A stretch of 64,000 nucleotides of DNA from NCBI RefSeq assembly GCF_001766835.1, contig NZ_LKEU01000050.1, forward strand, positions 78,883-142,882. The letters are read 5' to 3'. The notes below the pieces were generated by a model. It did not search any database and had not been told where the DNA came from. It worked only from the letters and a program-made list of their open reading frames with translations. This stretch comes from Acetobacterium wieringae. Its GTDB lineage: Bacteria; Bacillota; Clostridia; Eubacteriales; Eubacteriaceae. A program made the position numbers and the translations under genes. Below, piece after piece: positions 34,844 to 45,800 of this stretch. Numbering within the stretch: position 1 is the stretch's first letter; every line of letters starts with the position of its first letter.

Positions 34844-37575
34844 TTAATATTTGTCGTTGTCATCCAGCACAATTTGGGGTTCAAAGGAAAGATCTGCTTC
34901 GATTTTGACCGCCTTTTTTTCCTCCAATCGAGTTTGTATTTTTTGCGTCTGGCCAATACGTTTTAATTCAAAGGCGCCAACCATTTGTTTGAGCATTTCA
35001 GCCTGACCTGATAATTCTTCACTGGCTGCAGCACTTTCTTCAGCCGTGGCCGAATTTGTTTGCACCACCTGGGAAACCTGTTCAATGCCCTTGGTAATCT
35101 GCGCTATTTCCGATGCCTGATCATTGGATGCCTGGGCAATGTTACCTACAAGACTGGTTACCTGCTCAATTTCATTCAGTATTTCTTTGAGACTTTCAGC
35201 TGTTTCATCGGCAATCCGGGTGCCTACTTCCACTTTGTCGATGGAGCCTTCAATCAGACCCGTGGTTTCTTTTGCAGCCTCCGCACTTCTGGCCGCCAGC
35301 GTTCTAACTTCTTCTGCCACTACTGCAAAGCCTTTGCCATGCTGTCCTGCCCGGGCTGCTTCCACAGCAGCATTCAAGGCCAGAATATTTGTCTGGAAAG
35401 CAATGTCATCAATCACTTTGATGATTTTTGAAATATTATTGGAGGAATCACTGATTTCATCCATGGCGGTAACCATTTTTTCCATCTGATCATTTCCCAC
35501 TTCGGCATTTTTTCGGACTCTTACGGCCAATTCATTGGCCTGATTGGCATTCATGGCATTTCGCTTAGTTTCTCCGGCGACTTCTTCAATCGATGCCGTT
35601 AATTCCTGGATCGCGCTGGCCTGTTCCGTGGTTCCCTGCGACAGATTCTGACCACCATCGGAAATCTGTCTGGCCCCCATTTCCACCTGTCCAGCGGCAT
35701 CATTGATCTCCTGCATGGTCTGGCTGAGTTTGTCATTAATCGCATTGAGGGAGATCTTGATCGGCAGGAAATCGCCCAGATACTCGCTTGTAATTTCCTG
35801 ATTTAAGCTACCCTGTCCCATGGCTTCCAGAGTTTCTGAAATTTCGTCGACATAGCGTTTTAAGAAGACGATCGTATTGTTTAAAGCCTTCTTGATCTTG
35901 GCATGGTCGCCTTTGTATTCACCAGCCATTGTAATTTTCAGATTTCCGGTGGATAACAAATCCAGAATCTCTGCTGCTTCAGTCAGTGGCTGTATGATGG
36001 CATCCAAGGTCTGATTAAAGCCATCGATGACCTTGGCAAATTCACCCTGGAATTTAGAGGCATCACCCCGATTTGCCAAATCCCCTTCAACGGCAATACT
36101 GGCCATACTTTCTGTTTCCTGAACCAGGTTTAAAATGTTTTTAATCATGGCAATCAGGCTGGGGTTTAGGGTATCATTTTCGCTTCGCTTGCCGATCTGC
36201 TGCAATGTTTCCAGATCACTCATATCTCCGGTCGCAATATGCGTAGCAACATTAACCACCCGAATCAGACGTTCATGCACCGCATTGATGGCTTTTGCAA
36301 TATCGGCGTAAATTCCCAGATACTGACCGGTCATTTCTTCAGAATAATCATTTACGCTCATCTTTTCAAGAATCCGTTTACCCTCCGATAATGCACTTAA
36401 CCCTTCGATACAGGTGTTTAAATTGTTTTTTATGATATTAAAATCACCATTGTAGTTATCCGTAATTTTTTGCGGAATAATTCCCCGACTGATCTGCTCC
36501 ACATAGTCAGCAGCGACATTCAGCGGCCCGACTACTGCATCCAGGGTCGCATTAACGCCTTCAACGATTTCTCTATATCCACCGGTAAAAGCCGATGCAT
36601 CACCTCTGGTGTTCAGTCTTCCTTCCACGGCAGCAGCTGACAGATTATTTGCTTCGGCAATCAGTGCCCGAATGGTTTCAATGATCTGTTTAAGCGCTGG
36701 CGCCAATTCATCCTGATCATCCCGAGGTACAATGTTGGCACTGACATCCCCAGCCGATACATCGTTTAATGTACCGACAATCACGGTTTGAATGCTCTCT
36801 GAAAAAGTATCTAATGCATCTGCCATCTCACCGACTTCATCTTTTCGATCCATCTTAAGACGGATCATAAAATGACCCTGATTCATCTCTTTTAGACCTT
36901 CAGAAACCTTTTGGATGGGTTTTCCGATAATTTTACTTAAAAAAATACCCAGGGCAATGGCAATGGTCATCCCTAAAGCTGTTATAACCGACATAAGAGT
37001 AACTGCCGTATTGGTGTCACCCGTGTTCTCACTGATTTGGACTTCTCCGGAATCAACCTTCATTTTGATAAGCTCACCCATTTCTGTGGTCGCAGCTTCA
37101 AAAGATGCTGTCAGTGATCCCGTTTCATCAAGCATTGCCAAGGCTTCTGCATCTTTGTTTTCTGCTGCCAGATCGGCTGCCGTATCAATCTGTTTTTCAG
37201 CATCGGCAATGGTTTCTTTTAGCTTGGCAAATTCTGCCCGCACTTCTTCTTTTACAATTGTCGCTTCAAATTGATCCATTGAGGAGCTGATCATTTCTTT
37301 ATCGGCGACAATCTCCTCGGCATCTTTTTTAATTTCGTTGGGATCGGATTCTAAAACCATATCCACTAATTGATATCTCATTTTTTCCAGACTAGAAAGC
37401 AGGTTTCCGGTACTCATATGCGCAGTGGTCACATTATTGTAGGAATCAATGTAGGATGCATTAATTTTATTTAGATTAAGCACACCTATTAATCCGACAA
37501 TCCCTGCCACCAGCGATACAAAATAAAACTGATTACCAGTTTCCGGGTGATCTTCATATCATAAATCCATTTCAT
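34844..37575 (-). CDS. Methyl-accepting chemotaxis protein with an apparent N-terminal frameshift
   Basis: A large chemoreceptor of about 910 aa. An ATG at 37575 with AAAGGAGCG upstream begins MKWIYDMKITRKLVISF, the typical start of such receptors, but this frame stops after about 28 codons. The rest runs in the next frame from about 37,518 (GTG-initiated reading at 37510). Restoring one G between 37518 and 37519 would rejoin them as ...ISFILVSLVAGIVGLIG. After a sensor helix bundle and second membrane segment come several HAMP-like units and a signalling tip (NILALNAAVEAARAGQHGKG). No periplasmic Cache domain is seen. Either a sequencing error or a true loss. Confidence 0.9.
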
Positions 37576-37820
37576 TTTGCTTCGCTCCTTTGTTGAAGTA
37601 TTAATAAATATTTGCTGATGCATTCGTGGGTTTTAATTTTAGTCAGTGTTAATTTTTTCGTAGTTGAAACAGATTTTCGCCCCTTTCAAAATAAACTCAT
37701 TTTTTTGCTTCACTGCACCGCCAGGTAGGTAATAAAAAAACTCCACTTTTTATTTTAATCATTATTATACAGTTTTTATTATTGAAATACTATTGCTATT
37801 TAATAATAACTACAATTCAT

Positions 37821-37868
37821 AAAAAAAACTTTGCCGTGGTGTGATCTGCTCCAGCGACAAAGTTTTTT
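37821..37868 (-). terminator. Terminator after the 74-aa gene
   Basis: On the minus strand AACTTTGTCG pairs with CGGCAAAGTT (one mismatch) followed by a long T run. The remaining 37,576-37,820 is AT-rich and shows nothing else. Confidence 0.65.
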
Positions 37869-37877
37869 ATTTTTTAT

Positions 37878-38102
37878 TTACATACCACACTCAAAACAAT
37901 ATTCATATTGTTCTAAGGCATTCGTCTGTTTCGGATCAACTAGTTTTATTAAAAGGTTTCCCTCATCGGTCTCAATTGATTTTACCATACAGTTCATTTG
38001 TTCCTGGGTAAGAGCTGACTTTGATTCATGCTTCTCTTTGACGCCCATTGTCTCGAGCGTTAAGCTAGTGTCAATAAATTTCAACAAATCTCTTAACTTC
38101 AT
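37878..38102 (-). CDS. Small protein, function unknown
   Basis: A 74-aa acidic protein starting at the ATG at 38102 with GTGAGG upstream (an earlier in-frame ATG at 38114 overlaps that site). It is soluble, ends in YEYCFECGM with two cysteines, and is followed by its own terminator, so it looks like a real gene. I do not recognise the family. Confidence 0.6.
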   Translation of the reverse strand: MKLRDLLKFIDTSLTLETMGVKEKHESKSALTQEQMNCMVKSIETDEGNLLIKLVDPKQTNALEQYEYCFECGM

Positions 38103-38675
38103 TTTATACCTCACTTATACTTATTTTGATTCCCTTATTTATTGGAGCATCATTCGATTAATTTACCGATTAAACCGATTAACGCTGTATCATTATTCCT
38201 TTTTTGATTCCTTCTGTCGTCTTTATTTTTATTATATCGATAAACTTATTAGAATACAATATATTTTAGTAAAATTCCCTGCTTATTTGAGTCATCATTG
38301 ACAGCGCTTTAATTGCTTATCATTTTACCATATAAATTAAGGTCTTTGTCACTTGATTGTTTTACATATGTCAAACATTTTGTGTATAAGTCCAATAAAT
38401 CACTCTCAATAACGTTTCTATCAATAAAATATCAAAAACGACGGAATTTAAAAAACTTTTGTCACATGAAAAGCCACATCTATCTTTTTGTTTTTTTTAA
38501 TGGTATAATGTGAAATGTTTATGCAAATTAAATACGGTGAATCATTTGGTTCATCAAAAAATTTTCTAAAAAGAAAAATGACCATGCAACGAAAGGAAGT
38601 GTTTAAAAAATAACTGATCAACTGTTTTTAAGAAGTTTTCGGAAAAAATGATTTAAAAAGGAGAGGAATTCTGTT
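38103..38675. other. Long AT-rich region upstream of the first ChW protein gene
   Basis: About 570 bp without a supported gene. It contains three close copies of CGATTAA (38155-38161, 38167-38173, 38176-38182), an extended -10 promoter at its right end and a leader of about 160 bases. No known riboswitch was recognised. Confidence 0.5.
38501..38509 (+). promoter_or_regulatory. Extended -10 promoter of the first ChW protein gene
   Basis: TGGTATAAT (38501-38509) is a full extended -10 element. It would give a leader of about 160 bases before the ATG at 38676. Confidence 0.6.
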
Positions 38676-40514
38676 ATGAGAAAAATGATTACCGGAAAAT
38701 TAACTTCCGGGCTGTTGTGTGCATTCATGGTGATTTCGGTGTTTTTTGCAACTGGCGTTTTTGCGGCCACAACTGAAGCTGACACAAGTGCAGATGTAAC
38801 AAATACCGCAGCAGTAGAAGACATTGGCGTAAAATATTGGGGCCATGTTCAAAACAAAGGCGACATGCCTTGGGTTAACAGTCCGACACCACTTGGTACC
38901 AGAGGCGAAAGTTTACGGATTGAAGGCTTTTGCTTTGAACTAACTGGTGATGTACCAGCAGGCGCAAACCTGGAATATCAGGTACACGTTCAAAACTACG
39001 GTTGGATGACACCTGTAGAGGCTGGTGAATTTGCTGGTACCCGTGGTGAAAGTCTGCGTGTAGAATCCATCCGAATCAAACTTGTAAACCTTCCTGGTTA
39101 TGATGTCTATTATCAAGGTCATGTCCAAAATGTTGGCAATATCCCACAGGTAAACGGTGAATGGGGCTGGGTTAAAAATGGTGAAGAATTGGGAACAACT
39201 GGTTCATCGCTACGTTTAGAAGAAATCAAAGTTAAAATTGTAAAACAGCCGTCCACCACAACAGCCTATGATAAGGCAGGAACCTACGGCCCCAAGACAG
39301 GTACTGAAGAACTAAGCGGTGATGCCGTTATTAATGTTCCTGATGTTACCCTGCAGAATCTTCATATTAAAGGAACCCTGACCATTGGCGAAGGCGTTGG
39401 TGATGGCAACGTCACCCTGAATAACGTCACCGTTGATGGCGACACCTTCGTTCGCGGTGGTGGTGAAAACAGTATCCATATCAATAGCGGAAATTATGCC
39501 AGAATCGTTGTCGAAAAAACCGCTTCCGGCAATGTACGTATTGTCTGCACCACGGCTAGTGGAATTCCGATCGTCGTCTCTGAAGATGCCGCTGGGGAAG
39601 AACTTATCCTGGAAGGTTTATTTAGTGATGTCACCATCAATGCCCCAGATTTTGTCGTTAAAACTCAAGGTGATACCACCATTAAAAACATGACCATCGG
39701 CGAAGATGCCACCGGCTGTGAAGTTACCTTAGCTGCTGGCACAACTGTTGGTGATCTGGTTCTCGATAGCGGTGCTGATATCAAAGGTACCGGAACCATT
39801 AATAAAGCCGAAGTCAATGCCGACGGCGTCAAATTTGAAACGGCACCAAAAGAACAGGTCGTTGATCCAGGCGTTGATGTGCCACCTGTTGTTCCACCCG
39901 TTGTTCCACCAGGTGGTGGCGGTGGAGTTGATCCATCCGTTGCTGCTTTGGCAGCTGTAAATGCAGCGACAAGTGCAAGTGCGATGGAAACAGCACTGGA
40001 AAATAATGCAAGTGCTTTAGGAATTTTGACACTCCTTACAAAAACCTATACCGATGGTGGAAGCTATACTTATAATACTTTAACTGCTGGTAGACAAACT
40101 GCATTAGCTGCCGATATGCTTAGAAACAAACCAGCTGGTGGCTATACACTCACAATCTTAAGTGATTATTTTGACAAATTGGCTAATGTCCGTGTTGTCA
40201 TTGAAGAACAAATGCGAATAGCTAATTCTTATCATAATACAACACCGACACTTGATCAAATTAGTGAGAGAATATCGTTTATGAACACGATTCTTACTCA
40301 GCTTAATAGTCTTGATGCTTCTCATAAAGCGCTTTATTTATCAAATTATCAAATCTCGTCTTTGATTGCATCATTGACGTATGCTCAAACTCAATACAAT
40401 GGTCTTACTGATCCTGAAAGACAATCTTTGTTAACTAGTTTGTTCACAAACACATATGATAGCTTAGGTTCTTTATTAACTTCATTCCAAACTATTTACA
40501 ACGCATTACCTTAA
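38676..40514 (+). CDS. ChW-repeat surface protein with beta-helix stalk and helical cargo domain
   Basis: A 612-aa secreted protein: signal peptide (to about residue 29), three ChW repeats (about 48-200, each with a GHVQN or VHVQN strand and a conserved Trp/Gly turn), a beta-helix-like stalk (about 205-395) rich in DVTLQNLHIKG and VTLNNVTVDG steps, a Pro/Gly hinge (about 400-420) and an alpha-helical C-terminal domain. ChW repeats are typical of clostridial surface proteins. The platform is shared with the two giant proteins encoded at 42,897-54,039, but the cargo differs, and the DNA becomes visibly more AT-rich from about 39,955. A REP copy follows its stop. Function unknown; a wall-associated adhesin or structural role is inferred. 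Confidence 0.86.
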   Translation: MRKMITGKLTSGLLCAFMVISVFFATGVFAATTEADTSADVTNTAAVEDIGVKYWGHVQNKGDMPWVNSPTPLGTRGESLRIEGFCFELTGDVPAGANLEYQVHVQNYGWMTPVEAGEFAGTRGESLRVESIRIKLVNLPGYDVYYQGHVQNVGNIPQVNGEWGWVKNGEELGTTGSSLRLEEIKVKIVKQPSTTTAYDKAGTYGPKTGTEELSGDAVINVPDVTLQNLHIKGTLTIGEGVGDGNVTLNNVTVDGDTFVRGGGENSIHINSGNYARIVVEKTASGNVRIVCTTASGIPIVVSEDAAGEELILEGLFSDVTINAPDFVVKTQGDTTIKNMTIGEDATGCEVTLAAGTTVGDLVLDSGADIKGTGTINKAEVNADGVKFETAPKEQVVDPGVDVPPVVPPVVPPGGGGGVDPSVAALAAVNAATSASAMETALENNASALGILTLLTKTYTDGGSYTYNTLTAGRQTALAADMLRNKPAGGYTLTILSDYFDKLANVRVVIEEQMRIANSYHNTTPTLDQISERISFMNTILTQLNSLDASHKALYLSNYQISSLIASLTYAQTQYNGLTDPERQSLLTSLFTNTYDSLGSLLTSFQTIYNALP

Positions 40515-40535
40515 GAAGGTGATCAAGGGGACGAC

Positions 40536-40568
40536 GATCAAGGGGACGGTTCTCTTGTGTCCTTGATC
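40536..40568 (+). repeat. REP copy 1, forward, with an extra partial copy before it
   Basis: The forward core GGGGACGGTTCT lies between GATCAA-type and TTGATC-type arms, 22 bp after the ChW gene stop. A truncated copy (GATCAAGGGGACGAC) is at 40521-40535. Confidence 0.8.
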
Positions 40569-40591
40569 TAACAATTCTCTACCCCAAAATT

Positions 40592-40628
40592 AAAGACGAT
40601 CCAAGCTTTTCAGCTTGGATCGTCTTTT
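40592..40628. terminator. Bidirectional terminator
   Basis: A 15-bp stem, AAGACGATCCAAGCT with its complement, between the converging ChW and VanZ genes. Confidence 0.9.
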
Positions 40629-40665
40629 CATTTCATCTGTAACAGACTAACGGAGGGCACTTGTG

Positions 40666-41286
40666 CTAAATCATTGCGATCATCAAAGCCAGTCCCACCC
40701 CAATCATTGGCAGAAAATAGCGGTGCACTTCCCAAAAAGGCTTGCCCTTTAGAAACAGATAAATCCCATAGCCCACTATCATTCCGATCATATTGTGGAA
40801 TATATCATCCCATTCAAACAGACCAGTTTGCGTAAATAACTGCAAAAACTCCAGTGACAGGGAGATAAGTAATCCAAAGAGTAAAACGGTATTTCGCTTT
40901 TTTTGCTCATCTTCATGCAAAATATTCTCATACGCCCATGGCACCAGCAAGCCTACCGGCACAAACATCAGGACATTAATCAAAACCACCAGCACAATCC
41001 TTAATTCATGGGTTTCCAGAATATGTTGATAGGACCAAAACGGTGTCAAGTTGAGATTTGTTTCTATTTTTTTGGAACGTGCAATAAATGTATACAAAAA
41101 AATCAGATACAGATAAAACCAAACTCCCATTTTAAAACATTTTTCCTGAATTGTCCATTTTTTGCGATTGATAATCAGAAGTGATATCAGGATTAAGATG
41201 ACCATCAAGGTGATTACCACCGTCTTGCGGCTGGAAAACGGGCCATTTTCGATGAAGAAATTAACATAAATCTCGAGTGTTTTCAT
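40666..41286 (-). CDS. VanZ-family membrane protein 1
   Basis: A 206-aa protein with five membrane segments and the VanZ-like motif GLFEWDDIFHNMIG. VanZ-type proteins are small membrane proteins; one member gives low-level teicoplanin resistance, and most have no known function. It lies 75 bp after the VanZ 2 gene on the same strand and converges on the first ChW gene. Four such genes lie within 17 kb here, next to ChW surface protein genes, which may mean they help in surface assembly; this is inferred. Confidence 0.88.
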   Translation of the reverse strand: MKTLEIYVNFFIENGPFSSRKTVVITLMVILILISLLIINRKKWTIQEKCFKMGVWFYLYLIFLYTFIARSKKIETNLNLTPFWSYQHILETHELRIVLVVLINVLMFVPVGLLVPWAYENILHEDEQKKRNTVLLFGLLISLSLEFLQLFTQTGLFEWDDIFHNMIGMIVGYGIYLFLKGKPFWEVHRYFLPMIGVGLALMIAMI

Positions 41287-41361
41287 TTCTGTGCTCTCAC
41301 CTTAACCACCTGATCTATAACCTTTCTTTCTCTACAAAATGAAGAAATCCAACCCCTATAT

Positions 41362-42000
41362 TTACATGAAAATTGAATCTTTGGTCAATTCAAACAAAAC
41401 AACCAATACAATCAACATCGGCCAGAAATACCAGTGAAACCGGGTAATTGACTTTTTCCTGACAATCAGATAATAGCCATAACCAACAAATAAACCAATC
41501 ATATTATGGATCATATCATCCCATTCGAAAAATCCTGTTCGTGTAAAAAATTGAGTCAGTTCGATTGCTACCGTCAAGATCAGGCCAAAAAGCAATACAA
41601 AAATGCCCCGTTTCCGTTCATTTTTTACAATCGATTCAATGGACAGCGGCAACAAAAAACCGACCGGGATCAACATCATACAATTGATCAGCACTTCCCA
41701 GACGATCAAACCGTCCTGGGTTGATTGTATATACCCATATGACCAAAACAATTGAAGCTTATACAGATATTCAGCCGCAACCGTTCTTGCCAATAGCGTG
41801 TATAGTGTCATTACATAGAGGTAAAATAACAAAAGGGCTCGGGCGATTGTCGTTGTAATTGTCCACTTTTTATAGAAAATCAAAACCATTAGACCAAGTA
41901 CTGCAATTACAATTCCTGTTATAATCATCATTTGCTGACTTGCAAAAGGACCATTCTGCTTTAAATAATCGCAATAGTGAATCAGACCATCTCTAACCAT
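41362..42000 (-). CDS. VanZ-family membrane protein 2
   Basis: A 212-aa paralogue of VanZ protein 1 with the same topology and GFFEWDDMIHNMIG motif, but clearly diverged. GGAAGG precedes its ATG. A degenerate forward REP lies directly upstream, between this gene and the RAYT gene. Confidence 0.87.
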   Translation of the reverse strand: MVRDGLIHYCDYLKQNGPFASQQMMIITGIVIAVLGLMVLIFYKKWTITTTIARALLLFYLYVMTLYTLLARTVAAEYLYKLQLFWSYGYIQSTQDGLIVWEVLINCMMLIPVGFLLPLSIESIVKNERKRGIFVLLFGLILTVAIELTQFFTRTGFFEWDDMIHNMIGLFVGYGYYLIVRKKSITRFHWYFWPMLIVLVVLFELTKDSIFM

Positions 42001-42020
42001 CCTAATCCCTTCCTTTCATC

Positions 42021-42050
42021 CTTGATCGGGGGGGATGGTTCACTTGTGTC
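42021..42050 (+). repeat. REP copy 2, forward, 3' flank of the RAYT gene
   Basis: A degenerate forward copy (GGGGATGGTTCACTTGTGTC) placed between the VanZ 2 start and the RAYT stop. With copy 3 on the other side it forms an inverted pair around the RAYT gene. Confidence 0.7.
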
Positions 42051-42057
42051 ATTCCCC

Positions 42058-42816
42058 TTAAGCCTTACGCACAACACCAAAACTGATTCCAGTTAGCCGT
42101 TCAATCTGCCGGATCGACAAACCTTCGCTTTTGCAACTTCTGATCACGTCATCCCGCTTTAGTTTGTCTAATTGTTGGATATCAGAAAGATTTTTTACCA
42201 CGGCCAATTGTTTTATCAAATCAATTGCCTCAGGATCTTTCCATCTCTTCTTTTCGTCAATATCCAAGCATTGGCTGTTTTCCTCAGATTGATTAAAGGT
42301 TTCAAATTGTTTTTTAGCCTTTGCCAGGTCTTCTGAAAATAAACTTAGAATATCATTGGTTTCACAAAGCCCCTTATCGCTTAAATACTCGTGATAACTG
42401 CTCCATGGATAATCCATCGGATTATCGGTAATTTCGGCCTTCACAGGATTTTGATGGACGTATCGGATCACGGCTAGCAGGTAAGCATCGTCTTCGACCG
42501 GTTCACTTTTAAACCGATCCTGAAAGAGATGTCCACGGCGATTGTATTTCCAGTTATACCAATAGACATAACCAGCACCCAATCGCCGAAAGACGATTCC
42601 CAACTCTTCTTCTCCTTCTTTCATCACGAGATGAATGTGATTGCTCATCAGGCAGTAAGCATAGATTTTGAAACCGCTGATTTCCTGATAGGCTTTTAAT
42701 AATTCCAGATACTTGACACGGTCTTCCTGATCTTCAAAAATAACCTGTCGATTGATTCCTCTGAAAACAACATGATAGACAGCGGTTGCACTTTTCTCTC
42801 GGGCTTTTCTTGGCAT
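42058..42816 (-). CDS. REP-associated tyrosine transposase (RAYT, Y1/HUH family)
   Basis: A 252-aa Y1-type transposase of the IS200-related RAYT class. The metal-binding HUH motif is His60-Ile-His62 (MSNHIHLVM) and the likely nucleophile is Tyr119 (VIRYVHQNP). The C-terminal 70 residues form a helix-turn-helix (SIRQIERLTGIS) seen in other RAYTs. RAYTs are single-copy, host-tamed enzymes thought to mobilise REP palindromes. It is flanked by inverted REP copies at 42,021 and 42,872, and many more copies lie within 18 kb, so it is very probably their enzyme. Confidence 0.92.
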   Translation of the reverse strand: MPRKAREKSATAVYHVVFRGINRQVIFEDQEDRVKYLELLKAYQEISGFKIYAYCLMSNHIHLVMKEGEEELGIVFRRLGAGYVYWYNWKYNRRGHLFQDRFKSEPVEDDAYLLAVIRYVHQNPVKAEITDNPMDYPWSSYHEYLSDKGLCETNDILSLFSEDLAKAKKQFETFNQSEENSQCLDIDEKKRWKDPEAIDLIKQLAVVKNLSDIQQLDKLKRDDVIRSCKSEGLSIRQIERLTGISFGVVRKA

Positions 42817-42871
42817 GGGTTCATTCTCCTGCGTTTTTTATAAATTGTACCATTCTTCAATACAATGCACA

Positions 42872-42897
42872 ACACAAAAGAACCGTCCCCTTGTGCT
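42872..42897 (-). repeat. REP copy 3, reverse, touching the ChW-peptidase stop
   Basis: Read on the minus strand, GCACAAGGGGACGGTTCT and a TTTTGTGT arm directly follow the stop codon of the giant ChW-peptidase gene. It also lies upstream of the RAYT gene and pairs in inverted orientation with copy 2. Confidence 0.85.
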
Positions 42898-45800
42898 TAA
42901 TATACGCCAGTGAAGGTGATGGTGTCACCATGCAGGTCCGGCGCTGTAAATGATCCGCTAATTCCCTTAACGATGGCGCCACCACCCTTAAGATCAGCCG
43001 ATGTTTGGGTACTTAATTTGGTTGTAACGCCGCTAAAGGATGCTGCATCTTTGCCAAAGCTATATGATCCGCTATTGGCTTTTAAAACCATGGCGACTCG
43101 GAAGTTTGTCATAAATTTCTCGGTCGTCATATCAGCATCAATATTGGCTTTAATTGCGTTGCTTAAAGCTGTGTTTGTATCACCTGGATCGGCAATAATC
43201 TGTTGGTAAATATCGGTTTTTATCCCTTCACCCAATTTCGCTTCTGCCTGCGTTCTCAAGTATTGAGAGAACAGGTAAGACAGAGCATAATTTGGCAGTG
43301 AATCACTGTTATTCCAATCCATCACCGAACGCCCGTCAGCAATGGGCGTTGAATTGTTGTAATAACTGATTCGACTTGATTGAACCCCTTCGTAAAGATG
43401 TTCAGCGGCCAGTGACAAGGCTTCATTTAACCAGGTCTCCATTTGGCCGCCCTGATCCTTATTACAGTTAAAATTAACCATGTGTTGGAATTCATGTGCC
43501 ATAGTTGAATAACTATTGGCAAGATTTTTTTCTGTTCCGATCAAAGGATAGGTGTCGACATAAATCATATCCAACTGATTCGAATTGGATCTATCGTATA
43601 GATCATTACCATTAAAGTAGCCACCAACGTAACCTCCTGATCCAGCATAACCATCTTTGATATCAAAAACGAGAATGGCGACTTTTGCGTCATTATTCAC
43701 ATCGGGAGCTGCATAGAAATTCGTTATGATCAGGTCATAGATGTTCTGATCAAACTCTGCTGCCAGTGTCTGTGCTTCTTCAGCGGTCAGTGTTGTCCCA
43801 GCGGCTTCGTTCTTGTCTACCCATATCTCGGAATGGATGCCAACATAAGCGCATCGTGTTGTGATTGTTTCGTATTGTTGGGTTTGATAATTATACGTGT
43901 AAAAATTTCGTTCATCGTTGACATTCGCAAGGGTCATATTTGATTCCATACTTGAGTTGACCAGCGGTTCACCCGGTGCTTGCGTTACCGGTATTTCCGG
44001 ATTAATCCGGTATGCACCCTGATCCAGACCATCAATAATCTGTGTATCCATTGTGATATTGCTCAGTGCCCCCGTGGATTGGGTTGCTAAACTGAGGGAT
44101 TCATTTGTGACCACCAGCTTATTTCCAGAATAGCTGTTTCCGGTTAAATCGATATTGGCAATAGCAGTTACTTCTGATGATGCTGGGCTATCGCTATAGC
44201 CAGCTGCCACAGCTTTGACCACAAAGTAATAGGTTTTACCCGGAGTAAGACCGGTTGCTTGATAGGACGTCGCTGTTACAGCATTGGCTATTTCTGAATA
44301 GTCAACGCCACCACTGGTGGATGATTGATAGACTTTGTAAGATACTGCATCTGCGACCGCATCCCACTGCAATGTTGCTGTTCCATTCCCCGTTGCAACT
44401 TGAAGGTTGAGAGGGGCATCCAGGGTTGGTGCCATTGCGATGGAATAAGATGCTAAACTATTATCCTGAGCGGTCACCTTAATTACCATCAATGCAGTTA
44501 CATCCGTATTTTCCTGATCGGTAACGGCCGGAGCATCCGGTGCATTGGTCGTCATAATCTCACAGATAGCGTTTGGGGATACGGTTAGTCCAGCTTTTAA
44601 GGCACTGACTTTAGTACCAACCGGCACGGCGGTAATGTTGCCACCGGATAAGGTTCCCACGCTGGTGGCTGTGATTGCTTTTTCATCACTCAAGGTAGGA
44701 GCTTCAGTAATACCTACTCCATTTGTTTGTAACGGTGTTGCATTAAGTCCAGTTTCAGACCCGCCAGTGATTCGACTAATTTTGATTCGTGAGTCATTAC
44801 TTGGGACGATGACATTGGGTAAAACAATTGTGTCATTGGCTGCCCAATACATCGCGGCACTTACAGAAATGAGATCCGACCGGATAATACTTCCTTCTGC
44901 ATTTAATATTTGATAAATGTAGGTTTCATTTGTTGTTTTTTCCGCCGGCAATTTAATTTCGACTTTTCCTTCTGCGTTGCGTGTTGCTGTAATCGCCAGT
45001 GCTTCGCCGGTCTTCGTAATCGTATAGTTTAAATCCATTGGATTTTCACTTTGCTGGTATCCAGCTTTCGCTTTGCTGATTACTTTCATTTTGTTATAGG
45101 TCGTTGTTTCATTTACATAACCGGAAACTACTGACATATAAGCCTGTAAACTCCATTCAGTAAAAAATTGATCAACGATAACCGTTCTCTTATTTTCCCA
45201 TGTGGATCCGGCATCTTTTGAAAACATGATTTCAAAAGCGCTGATGCCTGCCATGTTTGTTGGAGCATCATATTTTATAAAGGTATCACTTTCGGATACA
45301 ATGGTAATTTGTGGGTTTGATGCGATACCGACCGCACCCATTGCAATGGTATACTCCGCTTTGCTGTTATCTTGGGCTGTTACCTCAATCTTCATGTCAG
45401 GGGTCACGTCCACATTGGCTTGATCGGCCACTACTGAACCACCAGTACCGGTGATGATTTCTACGGTGGCTTCATCTGATACAGTCAAGTCAGCTTTCAA
45501 GGCACTGACTTTGGTTCCAACCGGAAGGGCGGTAATGTTGCCACCGGTTAAAGTTCCAACGGTGGTGGCTGTGATCGCTTTTTCACTACTTAATGCTGGT
45601 GGTGTATTATTGATTGTGACTCCGGTTGCTTGCATGGGTGTTACACTTAAGCCGGTAGTTGTACACTTGTTGATTTTACAGACTTTGAAAACTGCCCCTT
45701 CACTAAGTCCACTAATTGGTTGTGTTGCATGAGACATTGTAATCACGTTATCAGTAATATAGCTGCCTTTAAAAGTAATTGTGCTCGATGCTCCAACACC

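Noticed and set aside
37831..38301. A 156-aa plus-strand open frame
   Set aside because: It overlaps the opposite-strand 74-aa gene, which has a ribosome site and terminator; the frame itself is low-complexity and lacks a ribosome site.
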